A DNA stretch of 64,000 nucleotides from Mucilaginibacter galii (GTDB lineage: Bacteria; Bacteroidota; Bacteroidia; Sphingobacteriales; Sphingobacteriaceae): NCBI RefSeq assembly GCF_014635825.1, contig NZ_BMDO01000012.1, positions 62,001-126,000 of the forward strand, read 5' to 3'. Below the pieces are notes generated by a model that worked only from the letters and a program-made list of their open reading frames with translations, was not told the DNA's origin and made no database searches. Shown here piece after piece: positions 8,569-17,222 of the stretch. Within the stretch, counting starts at the first letter, position 1. Each line of letters begins with the position of its first letter. A program made the translations under genes and the position numbers.

Positions 8569-9516
8569 ATGTTTAAAAAGAAAGATATATTCAGTAAATT
8601 ATGGCTAAAACATACCAATCGTTTTGCCTATAAAGAATATAAGTGGGATTTGCAGAATTATAACAACCTGCAGTTCACCCAGCATCTTGTTGGCTCGGGT
8701 AAACTTAATAACATTGAGAAAATAAAGGCAGTGGCTCAAAGTGCTGGCTGCTTAAATGTTTTACACAGCGGCAATGCCGGAGATATTATATACGCACTGG
8801 CCACCATTAAAAGGATAAATGAACTTACCAGTGTACCTGTTAATGTATACTTGCGTTTAAACAGGCCTAATAACTTACCCAACTACAACTCGCACCCGGT
8901 TGGTAATGTTATGCTGAATGATAAAATGGCTGCGTTGCTTATACCACTTATAGCTACACAGCCCTATATAGAAAGCTGCAAGATTTTTACAGACGAAGAA
9001 ATTCATATTGATATGGATTATTTTAGGGCGGGCATATTGCCTATGCAAGGTAACATAGCCCGCTGGGTAGGGTACATTACGGGGGTAAATGCAGAACTGT
9101 GGAAGTCTTGGTTATCTGTTGAGCCTGATGTGAAATATGCCAACAGCATTGTTATTGCCCGCAGTGGGCGTTATCAAAACACAACCATCGACTATACTTA
9201 CCTTAATAAATTCAATAACTTGGTTTTTATAGGTATTGAGCCTGAATACCAGGATATTAAAAAGCACTTACCCGGTATAAAGTGGCTATCGGTGGAAAAC
9301 TTCCTGCAAATGGCTCAAATAATTGCCGGATGTAAATTCTTTATTGGCAATCAATCGTTTCCGTTTTCTATAGCCGAAGGATTAAAAGCCCCTCGCATGC
9401 TTGAATTATCTTTAGAGATCATCAACGTGGTACCCGAAGGGCCATACGCGCATGATTTCTTATTTCAAGACCATTTTGAATCGTTGGTAGAACAATTAGC
9501 CAACGCAAAAAATTAA
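8569..9516 (+). CDS. GT9-like (heptosyltransferase-like) protein
   Basis: This 315-residue protein carries LHSGNAGDIIYALATIKRI near residue 65, which resembles the N-terminal loop of ADP-heptose:LPS heptosyltransferases (GxxGDxxxxxP). It also carries CKFFIGNQSFPFSIAEGLKAPRM near the C-terminus, the counterpart of their donor-binding GNDSG.HLAAALG segment. The match is partial, so I call it GT9-like only. Its stop overlaps the next start by one base (TAATG), so translation is coupled. It likely acts in the same surface-glycan pathway. Confidence 0.6.
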   Translation: MFKKKDIFSKLWLKHTNRFAYKEYKWDLQNYNNLQFTQHLVGSGKLNNIEKIKAVAQSAGCLNVLHSGNAGDIIYALATIKRINELTSVPVNVYLRLNRPNNLPNYNSHPVGNVMLNDKMAALLIPLIATQPYIESCKIFTDEEIHIDMDYFRAGILPMQGNIARWVGYITGVNAELWKSWLSVEPDVKYANSIVIARSGRYQNTTIDYTYLNKFNNLVFIGIEPEYQDIKKHLPGIKWLSVENFLQMAQIIAGCKFFIGNQSFPFSIAEGLKAPRMLELSLEIINVVPEGPYAHDFLFQDHFESLVEQLANAKN

Positions 9517-10322
9517 TGCGAATGGATACGTCAAAAGTGGTTATTGTTATTCCCTTTTATCGTAGCAGTTTATCTGCTTACGAAATAATTGCTTTACAGC
9601 AATGCCAGCACATGTTAAAGGCTTATACAATTATTGCGGTTAAACCAGCCTCGCTGACTTTACCTGATGCAGCACGTACGCTTAGTTTTGATAGTGAGGA
9701 GAGTTTTAGTGACGATTATTTTAAGAGCATAGCCGGCTACAATCGCTTACTATTATCTACAGAGTTTTATGATAGATTTATTACTTACGAGTATATGCTT
9801 ATTTATCAGTTGGATGCTTTTGTATTTAAAGACGAATTAGTTTACTGGTGCAATCAAAATATTGATTATGTAGGGGCACCTTGGATTCGCACTAAAAACG
9901 ACGGACTGTTAAAAAGATGGGAATTGCAGCTCAAAGCCTATGTTTACACACGTTTCAATGTAAAGCGTAAAGGTGTGCCCAGCAGCAGGCAATTTATGAA
10001 TAAGGTTGGAAATGGTGGCCTGTCGTTAAGGCGCACAAAGAAGTTCAAAGAACTAACTATTAGCATGCAATCACAAATTGCTTTTTACCTTTCTAATACT
10101 GCGCACGAGTATAACGAGGATATGTTTTGGAGTATTGAGGTAAATAGAAAGCAAAAGCTACTTAATATACCCTCGTGGCAAACAGGATTAAAGTTTGCCT
10201 TTGAGTTTGCTCCAGACCTGGCATTAAGTATTAATCAGGAGCTTCCGTTTGGTTGTCATGCCTGGGACCGGAATGTTGATTTTTGGCGGCCTATTTTTAA
10301 ACAATTCAATTACAATATTTAA
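9516..10322 (+). CDS. DUF5672 family protein, putative glycosyltransferase
   Basis: The 268-residue sequence has the DUF5672 core: YEYMLIYQLDAFVFKDELVYWC followed by IDYVGAPWI, then a GNGGLSLRR segment and EDMFWS, and a C-terminal PFGCHAW. The DxD-like QLDAFVF and the GGLSLR block suggest a GT-A type glycosyltransferase, but no biochemical role for the family is known to me. These genes usually sit in surface-glycan clusters, as here. Coupled by one-base overlap to the GT9-like gene before it. Confidence 0.75.
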   Translation: MRMDTSKVVIVIPFYRSSLSAYEIIALQQCQHMLKAYTIIAVKPASLTLPDAARTLSFDSEESFSDDYFKSIAGYNRLLLSTEFYDRFITYEYMLIYQLDAFVFKDELVYWCNQNIDYVGAPWIRTKNDGLLKRWELQLKAYVYTRFNVKRKGVPSSRQFMNKVGNGGLSLRRTKKFKELTISMQSQIAFYLSNTAHEYNEDMFWSIEVNRKQKLLNIPSWQTGLKFAFEFAPDLALSINQELPFGCHAWDRNVDFWRPIFKQFNYNI

Positions 10323-10327
10323 CTGCC

Positions 10328-10541
10328 GTGATTAATCAGCCTCTTGCTTCTATCGCTTCATGCACCTGTAATTGTCAGCAGTATTTGCGATAATGATAAG
10401 ATATACTTATTGGTCAACGTTATCCAAACATTGAATGTGGTGGTTCACGATGCTTCAACCGATGACACTCTTGCTGCATTAGCTGACTCCTCTCTCAATA
10501 TAGACGGCTCAAAATTCGCAGAAATGCGGTTAACAAGTTAA
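10328..10541 (+). pseudogene. Remnant of a GT2 glycosyltransferase gene (N-terminal piece)
   Basis: Starting at GTG 10328 the frame reads INQPLASIASCTCNCQQYLR, the usual N-terminus of a family 2 glycosyltransferase (SVIIPCYNCEQYL). It then hits three stop codons in a row (10391-10399: TAA TGA TAA). In the same frame GQRYPNIE follows, the normal continuation, and then the frame shifts by +1 to NVVVHDASTDDTLAALAD, the expected VVHDDASTDDT motif. Only about 200 bases of an original ~900 remain. The order of motifs is correct, so this is decay in place. The 65-residue frame at 10344-10541 is therefore not a gene. Confidence 0.7.
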
Positions 10542-10600
10542 CTTTGTTCAATACCTTATTTGGTGTTTTTAAATTTCAGACATTTATACAAATAATAGCA

Positions 10601-11338
10601 TTGACAATTAACAACGATCAACAACCAGGCAAACTGTCAATAATAATTGTGACACTAAATGTAGCGCATTGCTTACAGGCTGCTCTTGATAGTATTTATG
10701 CACAAACCTACCCAAGCATCGAAATTGTGGTTATGGATGGCCTAAGCACAGATGGTACCGTTGACATACTTAAAGCAAATGACCATAAAATAGCTTTATG
10801 GCTTAGCGAAAAAGATGGCGGCATTTATGATGCGATGAATAAAGCACTGAATTATGTTACCGGTGAATGGGTATACTTTTTAGGTGCAGATGATGTTTTG
10901 TTTGATGATTTCTCTAAACTGGCTTACGAGGTAAAAGATCAATCTACAATTTATTATGCCAATGTGTTATTGAGAAAAATCAAATTCCGTGGACAGGTAA
11001 CGGCTTATATGCATGCCAAAGGTACTATTTGTCATCAGGCTATGATATATCCAAAACGGGTTTTTGATAAATACAGGTTTAACACGAAATACAAAATATC
11101 TGCCGATCATGAATTAAACATGCGGTGCTGGAAGGATCCTGGCTTACATTTTAGATATTTTGACCTGATTGTAGCAGATTTTAATCATACCGGAGCATCT
11201 TCAGGTGTTGATGTGGAATTTAATATAGACAAGCCAAAACTTATTCTTGAAAACCATGGGCTTATAATTTGGCTGCGTTTCATGTTTAGAAGAACTAAAG
11301 GGAAACTTTTACGGCAAGATCCGGGCAGATACAGATAA
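10601..11338 (+). CDS. Glycosyltransferase family 2
   Basis: The protein has the GT2 GT-A core: KLSIIIVTLNVAHCLQAALDSIYAQTYPSIEIVVMDGLSTDGT, then LSEKDGGIYDAMNKAL and the metal-binding LGADDVLFDD, close to the WcaA/WcaE-like group. There is no ATG in the right place. TTG 10601 gives 245 residues and the best start; an in-frame TTG at 10544 would add 19 residues of unlikely sequence from the remnant region. It lies directly after the decayed GT2 copy. Donor and acceptor unknown. Confidence 0.8.
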   Translation: MTINNDQQPGKLSIIIVTLNVAHCLQAALDSIYAQTYPSIEIVVMDGLSTDGTVDILKANDHKIALWLSEKDGGIYDAMNKALNYVTGEWVYFLGADDVLFDDFSKLAYEVKDQSTIYYANVLLRKIKFRGQVTAYMHAKGTICHQAMIYPKRVFDKYRFNTKYKISADHELNMRCWKDPGLHFRYFDLIVADFNHTGASSGVDVEFNIDKPKLILENHGLIIWLRFMFRRTKGKLLRQDPGRYR

Positions 11339-11352
11339 TTAACCTTGCAATC

Positions 11353-12444
11353 GTGAAAATCTTATTTGATCATCAAATGTTTTCTCTGCAAAAGTACGGC
11401 GGTATAAGCCGATATTTTGCCGGTTTAAACAAAGGTATTAATGAGCTTATTGGTTATACCAGCAAAATTGCTGTTTTATATTCTGAAAATGAGTATTTAA
11501 AAGATCAGCAGCCGGTTCTTAATAATGTATTAGGCCACAAGTTATTTTCAGGCAAGCGTGATTTGATTTATAAGTGGAATAAGAAATTTTCAAAACGGTA
11601 TATCAAGTTTGGGAATTATGACCTACTCCACCCCACCTATTTTGATACCTATTTTATTAAGCACAACAAAAAGCCGCTGGTAATCACAGTTCATGATATG
11701 ATTTATGAGCGTCATCCTGATTTGTTTCCCGATTCAGCTCACATCATAATTCATAAGAAGCAGGTCATAGGGGCAGCAAATGCCATTATTGCAATATCTG
11801 AGCATACTAAGCAGGAAATAATTAAATTTTATCCGGAGGTTGAAGATTGTATTTCTGTGGTGCATCATGGCTACACACTAAACACCATCATGGAAAATGT
11901 AAGCTTAACTTTGCCAGCCAAATATATACTGTTTGTTGGCGAACGTTGGCACTACAAAAATTTTATAGGTTTTATTAAGTCTATAAGTGCTTTATTAAAA
12001 CTTGATTCAACTTTAAACTTAGTATGTGCGGGTGGGGGTAAATATTCGGAAGAGGAAAGCAAGGTTTTTTTAGATTTGGGTATAGCAGATCAATGCATCC
12101 AGCTAAATGCCACCGATGCGCAGCTTAAGTATTTGTACAGCAAAGCACGGCTCTTTGTTTTCCCATCTTTACACGAAGGGTTTGGGTTGCCCTTGTTGGA
12201 GGCCTTTGCAAATGACTGTCCGGTAGTTTGTAGTAACAATACAGCCCTGCCTGAGGTAGGGGGAGATGCCGCTATTTATTTTGACCCGTTAAGCGCTGAT
12301 TCTATGAAAGCAGCGGTAGAGCTTGTGCTTAATAACCGGCATTTGCAGGAAGAACTGAAAAGCAAAGGACGGCAGCGACTCTCCTCATTTACTTTTGACC
12401 AATGCGTTCAAAACACGCTGAAAGTTTACCAATCTGTACTGTAA
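11353..12444 (+). CDS. Glycosyltransferase family 4
   Basis: A 363-residue GT-B enzyme starting at GTG 11353, 14 bases after the GT2 gene. The N-terminal MKILFDHQMFSLQKYGGISRYF is the acceptor-side glycine loop. The donor side has HEGFGLPLLEAFANDCP with EX7E Glu275/Glu283 and then ALPEVGGDAAIYFDP. The sequence type is like mannosyl- or rhamnosyltransferases of O-antigen and exopolysaccharide loci. Part of the same operon. Confidence 0.9.
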   Translation: MKILFDHQMFSLQKYGGISRYFAGLNKGINELIGYTSKIAVLYSENEYLKDQQPVLNNVLGHKLFSGKRDLIYKWNKKFSKRYIKFGNYDLLHPTYFDTYFIKHNKKPLVITVHDMIYERHPDLFPDSAHIIIHKKQVIGAANAIIAISEHTKQEIIKFYPEVEDCISVVHHGYTLNTIMENVSLTLPAKYILFVGERWHYKNFIGFIKSISALLKLDSTLNLVCAGGGKYSEEESKVFLDLGIADQCIQLNATDAQLKYLYSKARLFVFPSLHEGFGLPLLEAFANDCPVVCSNNTALPEVGGDAAIYFDPLSADSMKAAVELVLNNRHLQEELKSKGRQRLSSFTFDQCVQNTLKVYQSVL

Positions 12445-12448
12445 CCCC

Positions 12449-13327
12449 ATGAAAGTAGCTGGCTTTACCTTTATTCGCAACGCGGTAAAAAATGATTACC
12501 CGGTGGTAGAGGCTATAACCTCTATATTACCCATTTGCGATGAGATTGTGGTTGCTTTGGGTAACAGTGACGATGGTACCGGCGATCTCATCCGCAGTAT
12601 TAATTCGCCCAAGATCAGGATTGTGGATACAGTTTGGGACGAATCGATACGCGAAGGTGGTGCTGTGTTTGCCGCCGAAACCGATAAAGCCTTTGCGGCC
12701 ATATCTCCCGATGCCGACTGGGCTTTTTATATCCAGGGCGATGAGGTTGTGCACGAAAAGTACCTGCCTGTTATTCGTCAGGAAATGGAAGCCAACCTGA
12801 ACAATGCTGCTGTTGAAGGTTTGCTGTTTAAATACCTGCATTTTTATGGTTCGTATGATTACTACGCCCATTCGCGCCGCTGGTACCGCCGCGAGATCCG
12901 TATTGTTCGAAATAACAAACAGATTCATTCGTACCGCGATGCGCAAGGTTTTAGGTGGTATGAACGTAAGATCAACGTCAAACTAATTCATGCCTATATT
13001 TACCACTATGGCTGGGTAAAGCCGCCTAAAGGGTTGGAAAGTAAGCTGCGTAACTTTAACCAGTTTTATCATGATGATACCTGGGTGGCCGAAAACCTGC
13101 CGCAAACCTTTGAATTTGATTTCCATAACGCCGACCGTATGCTGCCTTTCGAGGGTACACACCCGGCCGTAATGCAGAAGCGGGTTGCCGCCCAAAATTG
13201 GAAACTACAGGTAGACCTGGTTAAGCTGAAAAAGAAAATGTCACTTCGCCGCCGCATCCTTCAAAAAATTGAGGACCTAACCGGCTGGCGGTTGAGTGAA
13301 TACCGGAATTATAAGATTGTAAAGTGA
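12449..13327 (+). CDS. Glycosyltransferase family 2-like protein
   Basis: The 292-residue protein begins MKVAGFTFIRNAVKNDYPV and carries CDEIVVALGNSDDGTGDLI and DWAFYIQGDEVVHEKYLP. These correspond to the nucleotide-binding strand and the DxD-like motif of a GT-A fold. It starts 4 bases after the preceding GT4 and ends the block. The final ~50 residues are basic. Its base composition is richer in G+C than the GT genes at 9.5-12.4 kb, suggesting a different age or origin. The sugar is unknown. Confidence 0.8.
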   Translation: MKVAGFTFIRNAVKNDYPVVEAITSILPICDEIVVALGNSDDGTGDLIRSINSPKIRIVDTVWDESIREGGAVFAAETDKAFAAISPDADWAFYIQGDEVVHEKYLPVIRQEMEANLNNAAVEGLLFKYLHFYGSYDYYAHSRRWYRREIRIVRNNKQIHSYRDAQGFRWYERKINVKLIHAYIYHYGWVKPPKGLESKLRNFNQFYHDDTWVAENLPQTFEFDFHNADRMLPFEGTHPAVMQKRVAAQNWKLQVDLVKLKKKMSLRRRILQKIEDLTGWRLSEYRNYKIVK

Positions 13328-13332
13328 TATAA

Positions 13333-13431
13333 CATCGCGCCATTGCGAAATCCTAATTGATCTTTACCCAATAGGTAAACGAACTGCCGTTCTCCGCAGG
13401 GATTGCTTCGTACCTCGCAATGACGGGTTGA
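13333..13431. repeat. Palindromic repeat, family A
   Basis: The segment ending GATTGCTTCGTACCTCGCAA is the inverted counterpart of the element at 39308-39393. They share the arms and the CTGCGGAGAA / TTACCTAT interior. It sits between two convergent genes. Confidence 0.6.
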
Positions 13432-13447
13432 GCATAACTGTCAAAAG

Positions 13448-14437
13448 CTATTTATGCAGGTCAATTGCCTCGGCACCTATCTTGTGGCCATCGCGAGTAA
13501 ATAAAAAGCTCATTGGATGGTCTACATTTTTAATGATCTCAAACAGCAGGAAACCCCATGGTTTCCAAAAGTTTTCGAGCACTTGCCCGTAAGTTTTGTT
13601 TTGCCATTCATCAAAAAGCGGCCGGCCGCTGGTGCCCCGTAGGGGGGCTGCTTCCACAAAAATTTCATCGGCCACCGGCAAAATATCATACTCGGGCAAA
13701 CGGTTAAACAAAAATGCAGAGTAAAACACCCGTCCGCAAAACTCCTCAAATTGAATAGGGTGCAGGGTGTCATTTTCAATCTGCTTTACTATTTCTTCAT
13801 GGTATCGGCGGTTGCTGCCATTGTCTTGAAGACAAATAATTAAGCCAAAATCCTGAATACGTAGCGAAAAGGTAAGCGTGTTAATTTCATCGCGATAGGC
13901 AAACTCGTTTTCGGGGTTATCTACCTTAAATAAAAACAGGCTGAATGGGGTAAACCCATCAAAGGTAATTTGATGGTTCAGGCTTTGCAGCATGAGGTGC
14001 AGGTGGCTAAACTTGTGTATTAACCCTTGCGATACCGTAAATTCTTCGCCTTGGGCATGTTGCTGGCGTATGCCCGCCTGCAATTCGTTAAATATAATAC
14101 CGTACAATAATTTGCCCGCCCATTGAAATATTTTAACGGGCTCTAATTGCTGTACGCCTTCATAGCCTTGGGCAAAGGCAGTTTCTATTTCGCTTTCCAG
14201 CGGTTCAATATATTGGGTGTTTACCGCAGTAGTACAGGGAAGTTTTAGGTCTTTGTAGCCAATATAGCTTTCATCCAGCAGCTTAATTACCTTGTCTTCC
14301 AACTGGTAGCGGCTCATTAACCAGGCCGGAAAAACTTGGATCTTTTCTTCTTCGCTGGTTAATGTTTGGCCGGTTAAAAAGCAGTTGCGGTTGCTAAAAT
14401 TAAAACGGGTAAACGGGTTGTATAAAGTTTCCGCCAT
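13448..14437 (-). CDS. Conserved-looking protein of unknown function (329 aa)
   Basis: I do not recognise the family. The protein is soluble, has no signal peptide, and is rich in aromatic residues. A CFLTG motif near residue 19 looks like half of a zinc-knuckle, but no second CxxC is seen. The middle has FSHLHLMLQSLNHQITFDGF, and the end has GFLLFEIIKNVDHPMSFLFTRDGHKIGAEAIDLHK. It is a single gene convergent with the glycan block and divergent from the epimerase. Coding potential is good across the whole length. Confidence 0.7.
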   Translation of the reverse strand: MAETLYNPFTRFNFSNRNCFLTGQTLTSEEEKIQVFPAWLMSRYQLEDKVIKLLDESYIGYKDLKLPCTTAVNTQYIEPLESEIETAFAQGYEGVQQLEPVKIFQWAGKLLYGIIFNELQAGIRQQHAQGEEFTVSQGLIHKFSHLHLMLQSLNHQITFDGFTPFSLFLFKVDNPENEFAYRDEINTLTFSLRIQDFGLIICLQDNGSNRRYHEEIVKQIENDTLHPIQFEEFCGRVFYSAFLFNRLPEYDILPVADEIFVEAAPLRGTSGRPLFDEWQNKTYGQVLENFWKPWGFLLFEIIKNVDHPMSFLFTRDGHKIGAEAIDLHK

Positions 14438-14571
14438 AGCGGCAAATATAGGATTGGTGAGTGGTTATTAGTTATTGGTGGATAGATATTTGCATCAATA
14501 TGGCACAGTGTTAACATAATTTATTCAATAATTTAATAACCGTTAACCAAATGCTTAGCTTTATTTTTAAT

Positions 14572-15585
14572 ATGAAACTGAGCTATTCGCCCTTCCAACT
14601 GCAATTAAAACACCGTTTTACCATTGCTAAGTTTTCGCGTACCTCAACGCCGGTCATGCTGCTGCAATTGGAACATGATGGTTGTATAGGTTACGGCGAA
14701 GCCTCTATGGTGCCTTATTTGGGCGAGAGCTTAGAAACAGCTACGGCATTATTAAACAAGGTGGATGTTAATCAACTTCGGTATCCTTTTAACTATCAAA
14801 GCATTATAGGTTACTTAGATAGCCTTGCACCGGGTAATCCGGCCATTAAAGCGGCTATTGATATTGCACTGCACGATTTAGAAGGCAAATTACTGCATAA
14901 ACCTTGTTATGAATTAGCAGGAAGCGATCCAATATTGATGCCCGTAACAAGCATCACCATAGGTATGGATGAGCCTGCAGTGGTACTGCAAAAGGTTAAA
15001 GAAGCCGCACAAGCCCAGGTGATCAAGGTAAAATTGGGCAGCCCTGACGATAAACAGCTAATTGAAACCGTACGTTCGGCAACCACTGTGCCCTTATACG
15101 TGGATGCCAACCAGGGGTGGACCGACCGCCAGCAGAGCCTTGACCTGGTTTACTGGCTGCAGCAGCAGGGTGTACAATTGATTGAGCAACCTTTCCTAAA
15201 AACCGACCCCGACAGTAATGCATGGCTAACCGAGCGCAGCCCTATCCCCATTATTGGCGATGAAGCCGTACAACGATTGGCCGATGTAGAGCGAGCCAAA
15301 GGAGCGTACCATGGTATTAATATTAAACTCATGAAATCGGCCGGCATGTATGAGGCTGGTCAAATGATAGCCAAAGCCCGTGAGTTGGACCTGAAAATAT
15401 TGATAGGCTGCATGAGCGAAACCAGTTGCGCTACCCTGGCCGCTGCTGCCCTGGCCCCGCAATGTGATTGGGCCGATTTAGATGGCCCCTTTTTAACCAG
15501 CAATAACCCATTCAAAATGCCCGGCTTTAGTGAGGGAAAGTGGGTTTTAAGTAAGGAATCGGGTTTAGGATTAGTGCCAGCATAG
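14572..15585 (+). CDS. Dipeptide epimerase (enolase superfamily)
   Basis: With the start at ATG 14572 the protein has 337 residues and begins KLSYSPFQLQLKHRFTIAKF, like L-Ala-D/L-Glu epimerases. An ATG 21 bases earlier is possible. Catalytic features: VIKVKLG (KxK, Lys152/Lys154), metal ligands Asp178 (YVDANQGW), Glu205 (IEQPF) and Asp230 (IIGDEAV), and a second lysine in NIKLMKSAGM. The capping loop and the C-terminal MSETS fit the muconate-lactonizing subgroup. It probably racemises murein-derived dipeptides for recycling; the exact dipeptide cannot be read from sequence. Confidence 0.9.
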   Translation: MKLSYSPFQLQLKHRFTIAKFSRTSTPVMLLQLEHDGCIGYGEASMVPYLGESLETATALLNKVDVNQLRYPFNYQSIIGYLDSLAPGNPAIKAAIDIALHDLEGKLLHKPCYELAGSDPILMPVTSITIGMDEPAVVLQKVKEAAQAQVIKVKLGSPDDKQLIETVRSATTVPLYVDANQGWTDRQQSLDLVYWLQQQGVQLIEQPFLKTDPDSNAWLTERSPIPIIGDEAVQRLADVERAKGAYHGINIKLMKSAGMYEAGQMIAKARELDLKILIGCMSETSCATLAAAALAPQCDWADLDGPFLTSNNPFKMPGFSEGKWVLSKESGLGLVPA

Positions 15586-15645
15586 CTAAATTTAATTCAA
15601 GCAAAAATTTATAGGAGATATGGCACCTGCATAGGCTTACAAACT

Positions 15646-15653
15646 TATCTTTG
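15646..15653 (+). promoter_or_regulatory. -7 box TATCTTTG
   Basis: An exact TAnnTTTG match lies 3 bases before the ATG at 15657. If used, the mRNA would be almost leaderless. No clear -33 box. Confidence 0.35.
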
Positions 15654-15656
15654 ATT

Positions 15657-16151
15657 ATGTACACTATACGACACGCTACGATGGCCGATGCCGACTGCGT
15701 TGTAAAAATTGCCCATCATACGTGGTGGCCAACTTACGGCGATATTTTGACCACCGAGCAGATCACTTACATGCTGGGCGTTATTTACGTGTCGGATAAA
15801 ATTGCCGGGCAGATTGATAGCGGCGAGCAGCAATACCTGATTTTGGAAGAAGACGGCCAGCCGGTAGCCTTTGCCTCCTATTCGCCCCGCAGCGAAGATG
15901 CCTCCGTTTATAAGTTGCACAAACTTTATTGCCTGGCTGCTGCACAAGGTAAAGGATATGGTAAGCAGTTGATTAATGCGGTAGTAAACGCAACACAACA
16001 GGCAGGCGCCGGGGCCTTAGAACTTAATGTTAACCGCCATAATAAAACCATAGATTTTTATAAAAAGTTAGGCTTTACCATTATCTATAATGAAGATGTG
16101 CCTATTGGCCCTTACTTTATGAATGATTATGTGATGAGGAAGGTATTATAG
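15657..16151 (+). CDS. GNAT family N-acetyltransferase
   Basis: At 164 residues from ATG 15657 (a TTG two codons earlier is less likely), this is a single GNAT domain. It begins YTIRHATMADADCVVKIAHHTW, contains the acetyl-CoA loop LAAAQGKGYGKQLINA (QxxGxG/A) and ends with LELNVNRHNKTIDFYKKLGFTI, the usual beta5-alpha4 region. The acceptor is unknown. No operon partner; the next gene is 44 bases downstream on the same strand. Confidence 0.9.
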   Translation: MYTIRHATMADADCVVKIAHHTWWPTYGDILTTEQITYMLGVIYVSDKIAGQIDSGEQQYLILEEDGQPVAFASYSPRSEDASVYKLHKLYCLAAAQGKGYGKQLINAVVNATQQAGAGALELNVNRHNKTIDFYKKLGFTIIYNEDVPIGPYFMNDYVMRKVL

Positions 16152-16194
16152 CGTAAACCGGAATTAGTATATTGAGCATCTAAATCTTATTGTT

Positions 16195-16644
16195 ATGAGG
16201 ACCCGTAACTACTTACTCCTGATTATAACTTTGTTCTTTCTTGTATCCTGTAAAAAGGATAAGAACGAACCAGTAGTGGTTAAAGATTTTACGATGGAAG
16301 CACTGACGGCTAGAAGTTGGAAGCCCGTGTTGATTGATGGTAATACAACGGTAAATCCGCCTGTAGGTACTTACCAGTATTATGCTGTTCAAAGCTGGGA
16401 CAAGGATGATGTTATATCCTTCAAAACAGATAGTAGAGTGTACTATAATTACGGCTCCATAGTGCCACCCATTAGTATAGAAATACCTGATTATAAAGTT
16501 TATACGGTTGATTTCTCAAAAAAGACAATCACTATCGGAGCTATCACATACCAGTTGTTAGAGCTATCTGCTAATCGTTTAAAATATAGTTTGGCTTTGA
16601 GTGGCGGTAACCCTGCCCTTATATTTATGTTTGAGCATCCCTGA
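16195..16644 (+). CDS. Small lipoprotein (149 aa)
   Basis: The N-terminus TRNYLLLIITLFFLVSC is a lipoprotein signal with Cys19 as the lipid-bearing residue, followed by the +2 Lys-rich KKDKNEP typical of Bacteroidota surface lipoproteins. The mature part (about 130 residues, beta-rich) includes LTARSWKPVLIDGN and KKTITIGAITYQLLELS, reminiscent of lipocalin-like or META-like domains of the phylum. I assign no function. Its 3' end overlaps the convergent GNAT gene by 20 bases. Confidence 0.75.
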   Translation: MRTRNYLLLIITLFFLVSCKKDKNEPVVVKDFTMEALTARSWKPVLIDGNTTVNPPVGTYQYYAVQSWDKDDVISFKTDSRVYYNYGSIVPPISIEIPDYKVYTVDFSKKTITIGAITYQLLELSANRLKYSLALSGGNPALIFMFEHP

Positions 16645-17137
16645 TAAACAGGTTAAGGTCTTTATTTTCGATCACGATCAGCTCTTGGAGTTGAAATCCT
16701 AACTTTTCCAGCAGTTTTACCGAGCGTTCGTTGCCGGTATCGGTAATGGCGGCCAGGTGCATTAAATGCAGTTTGGTGAAAGCGTAGTTCATGGTGGCGG
16801 CTGCTATTTCGCAAGCATAACCGTTGCCTTCATAAGCAGGCAGCAGGGCATAGCCTATGTCCATGTGCTCAAGATAGTTTCGTTTCAGTAATCCGCACAT
16901 CCCTATTGGTATTCCCGTAGCTTTAAGCTCAACCAGGTACAGGCCGAAGCCGTAAGTGGTGTAACTCATGATGGGGCCGTTGGCTAAATAGCTTTGTGTC
17001 TGCTCGATGGTTTTAATACCGCGGTCGCCAATGTATTTGAGCCAGTTTGGTGTGTTCAGCAGTTGGAGCACAAAAGATGCATCGGCAATGGTGAACGTAC
17101 GCAGGCGGAGTCTTTCGGTTTCGAGAATAACGGGCAT
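16625..17137 (-). CDS. GNAT acetyltransferase, RimJ/RimL type
   Basis: The 170-residue protein starts PVILETERLRLRTFTIADASF, the hallmark of the RimJ/RimL branch, and has IGYALLPAYEGNGYACEIAAATMNYAF for acetyl-CoA binding. It ends in the standard NERSVKLLEKLGFQL. It likely acetylates an N-terminal or small-molecule amine. It overlaps the convergent lipoprotein gene by 20 bases, so the two 3' ends may form antisense RNA. Confidence 0.9.
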   Translation of the reverse strand: MPVILETERLRLRTFTIADASFVLQLLNTPNWLKYIGDRGIKTIEQTQSYLANGPIMSYTTYGFGLYLVELKATGIPIGMCGLLKRNYLEHMDIGYALLPAYEGNGYACEIAAATMNYAFTKLHLMHLAAITDTGNERSVKLLEKLGFQLQELIVIENKDLNLFIRDAQT

Positions 17138-17170
17138 GGAGGTAATATATAGAGGTTGATAAACTAATAT

Positions 17171-17213
17171 CCCACAAAAAAACCGCAGCTAAATACCTGC
17201 GGTTTTTTGTGGG
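17171..17213 (-). terminator. Terminator of the M61-M28 operon
   Basis: CCGCAG and CTGCGG form the core of a long stem extended by A/T pairs and a closing CCCACA/TGTGGG; on the minus strand it follows the M28 stop by 10 bases and has a T run. Confidence 0.85.
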
Positions 17214-17222
17214 TACTAATTT

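Noticed and set aside
12527..12946. 139-codon minus-strand frame opposite the last glycosyltransferase
   Set aside because: The sense strand carries a coherent GT2-like protein; the antisense product has no motif.
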